A stretch of 26,980 nucleotides of DNA. Source: Deltaproteobacteria bacterium. GTDB lineage: Bacteria; Desulfobacterota; DSM-4660; Desulfatiglandales; Desulfatiglandaceae. The stretch covers positions 1 through 26,980 of the forward strand of contig QMLZ01000015.1 in NCBI GenBank assembly GCA_003646995.1, read 5' to 3'. A program made the position numbers and the translations under genes. This document shows positions 25,259-26,980 of this stretch, one piece after another. The notes below the pieces were generated by a model that was not told the DNA's origin, ran no database searches, and was given only the letters and a program-made list of their open reading frames with translations. Within the stretch, counting starts at the first letter, position 1; each line of letters opens with the position of its first letter.

Positions 25259-26980
25259 ATGCCTAAGACACGAGAAAACAAAAAGTACAGGGAAGGGAAT
25301 TCGCTTGTTCTGTTTCTTCTCGGCCTTGTGCTTATGGCCATGATGTGGGCCGGGGCCTGCGTAACCACCCAGCAAACTGCGAAACGGCCTGCAGCCAGCC
25401 CAGAGGCGGCGGTTATCAGGTCTGTGCATCTGAGGTCTGTGGGCAACGGTGCTTACACGTTGTTGGAAGTCATAGGCACAGCTCCTATACGTTACACTGC
25501 CTTTAAGCTGGAAGAGCCACCAAGACTAGTCATAGACCTGGACGCGCCGCTGGCAGAAAAATTGCGGCCTGTTGGCCCTGTAAACGACAGGTATGTCAAG
25601 CACATTGAATTTCAAAAGGTCAAGGGAAAAAGTAAGACACGGCTGGTAATTGAGCTAGGTGATGACGTTAAATATGATGTTGAGACTCAAAACGAGGTTA
25701 TCTCTGTTACATTGGGCCCTGGACAGACCGAAAAGGCTCAGGAGATGGCCTCTGTTGAGAACAAACCCTCAGCCCCTGGGGCCGCTACAGAAGGGGAGGG
25801 CGGAACCGATCCGTCTCACGAACCGCGTATCTTTTTCAAGCCGAAAGACTCATCCCTAAATCAGATTTTGGGCGTTGATTTTACTATGCTAGAGGGCGGA
25901 AAAAGTCGCCTTATCATAACTACAGACAAGAAGACCCCGTTCCATATAGAAAGAGAGGGGGGGAAGGTACTGGCTCTGAAACTTGACAATGCCTCTATTC
26001 CCAGTCTGTTGCAGAAGCACTTAGATTCTTCCCAATTTGATGGTGCTGTTGATCGGGTGAAGGCATATGTATCGGGAGATCAGGTGACCCTCAAAATAGC
26101 TCTGCGCGAGATGGTGCCCTTTCACGTAGATCAAGGGGACAAGGCCATTACTATTGATTTTGGCCCTAGTAATATCAAACCACCAAAAACAAAGATCGTT
26201 CCTGTTGCGCTTGCCGAGAAAGGGAAAATGAACACTCCGGAGGTCCTGAAGGTTGATCCGATTCCAGGGGCTGCTACTAAACCGTTTTCCAAGCGGAAGG
26301 CGAGAAAAAGATACACTGGCACACCCATGACTATGGATTTTGTCAATGCCGATGTAACTAATATCCTGCGGCTGATTGGGGAAGTCAGTAACCTCAACAT
26401 TATCTGGAGCCCCAAGGTCAAGGGAAAAGTTTCCATGAGGCTTAGAAATGTCCCGTGGGATCAGGCCCTTGATCTCGTCCTGAAAAATAATAACTTGGCC
26501 ATGAGGAGGGAAGGAAATGTTATCTGGGTGACAACAAGGGACCAAATGGCCAAGATCGAGGCTGAAGAGAAAAAGAAACAAGAGGACTTGGAGAAGAGAA
26601 GGCAGGAACAGTTGAAAAGGGCCAAGGAGCTCAAGGCCCTCGAACCTGTAATGACAGAATACATTACTATAAATTACGTCGATGTAGAAAATGTCAAGAA
26701 GGTGATCGAGGACACGGTAAAAAGCCCTAGGGGCAAGATCACAGTTGACAAGAACACGAAGACTATCATAATGACGGATACGGCCTCCAAGATAAAAGAG
26801 GCAAGAGAACTCGCCAAGAAATTGGACAGACCTACCAAACAGGTGATGATAGAGGCCAGAATAGTGGAGGCATCCACAAGCTTTTCCCGGGAACTGGGAG
26901 TCCAGTGGAATTTCCAATTGCAGCACAGAAACGATTCTTCAATGGCATGGAGAGGAACACCCGAGTGGGCATTGAACAAC
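25259..26980 (+). CDS. pilQ: Type IV pilus secretin PilQ (3' partial)
   Basis: Outer-membrane channel for the pilus fibre; 574 codons are visible before the window ends. The ATG has AGGAGAGG four bases upstream. Order of parts: signal sequence with a possible lipobox (MWAGAC, Cys34), a first AMIN domain (about 50-150, peptidoglycan binding), a Pro/Glu-rich linker, a second AMIN domain (about 198-300), a linker, an STN domain (about 357-424, MTMDFVNADVTNILRLIGEV), a strongly charged helix (about 428-455, EAEEKKKQEDLEKRRQEQLK), a secretin N1-type domain from about 467 (TINYVDVENVKKVIEDTV), then the start of the secretin core (QVMIEARIVEAS). The frame stays open to the right edge. Confidence 0.95.
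   Translation, partial: MPKTRENKKYREGNSLVLFLLGLVLMAMMWAGACVTTQQTAKRPAASPEAAVIRSVHLRSVGNGAYTLLEVIGTAPIRYTAFKLEEPPRLVIDLDAPLAEKLRPVGPVNDRYVKHIEFQKVKGKSKTRLVIELGDDVKYDVETQNEVISVTLGPGQTEKAQEMASVENKPSAPGAATEGEGGTDPSHEPRIFFKPKDSSLNQILGVDFTMLEGGKSRLIITTDKKTPFHIEREGGKVLALKLDNASIPSLLQKHLDSSQFDGAVDRVKAYVSGDQVTLKIALREMVPFHVDQGDKAITIDFGPSNIKPPKTKIVPVALAEKGKMNTPEVLKVDPIPGAATKPFSKRKARKRYTGTPMTMDFVNADVTNILRLIGEVSNLNIIWSPKVKGKVSMRLRNVPWDQALDLVLKNNNLAMRREGNVIWVTTRDQMAKIEAEEKKKQEDLEKRRQEQLKRAKELKALEPVMTEYITINYVDVENVKKVIEDTVKSPRGKITVDKNTKTIIMTDTASKIKEARELAKKLDRPTKQVMIEARIVEASTSFSRELGVQWNFQLQHRNDSSMAWRGTPEWALNN

Overview
The window looks like a chromosome segment of an anaerobic, probably autotrophic or acetate-oxidising bacterium, most likely of the Desulfobacterota (sulfate-reducer or syntroph type). 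The reasons are the bacterial-type acetyl-CoA synthase genes of the Wood-Ljungdahl pathway, a single-chain pyruvate:ferredoxin oxidoreductase, a two-subunit oxygen-sensitive fumarase, a TAXI-type TRAP transporter, a short-chain fatty acid transporter, and a pilMNOPQ cluster preceded by a small XRE regulator. The genus cannot be fixed from sequence reading alone.

Layout. 2-502: C-terminal end of a Lys/Ala/Glu-rich protein. 563-5152 (+): acsB, acsC and acsE, the methyl-to-acetyl half of the Wood-Ljungdahl pathway. After a terminator-like hairpin, 5271-6476 (+) holds a three-gene metal/Fe-S handling module (NifX-like, IscU/NifU-like, NifX-like) closed by a strong terminator. 6817-11157 (+): TAXI TRAP binding protein, fused TRAP permease, a DUF1566 secreted protein and a universal stress protein. 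11243-12019 (+): enoyl-CoA hydratase. 14401-12037 (-): fumarase alpha, fumarase beta and an anchored hypothetical protein. 14590-15390 (+): surE. 16826-15432 (-): AtoE-type transporter with an unusual leader. 20655-17131 (-): pyruvate:ferredoxin oxidoreductase. 20781-21212 (+): NUDIX hydrolase. 21935-21249 (-): signal peptidase I. 22175-26980 (+): XRE regulator, pilM, pilN, pilO, pilP and a pilQ that runs off the right edge.

How the genes fit together. AcsE moves the methyl group from methyl-tetrahydrofolate to the corrinoid protein (AcsC is its large subunit). AcsB condenses it with CO and CoA into acetyl-CoA, and PFOR links acetyl-CoA to pyruvate. Fumarase, the TRAP and AtoE transporters and enoyl-CoA hydratase fit organic-acid metabolism. 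The CODH catalytic subunit (acsA) and the corrinoid small subunit (acsD) are not in the window. No rRNA, tRNA, CRISPR array, insertion sequence or phage gene was recognised.

The least ordinary parts are three. First, the atoE leader holds a promoter, a terminator hairpin, two tiny chained reading frames and a perfect Shine-Dalgarno sequence without a normal start codon. Second, the lepB/xre divergent region has a repeated 12-mer that overlaps both predicted promoters. Third, the A-cluster loop of AcsB is enriched in cysteines.
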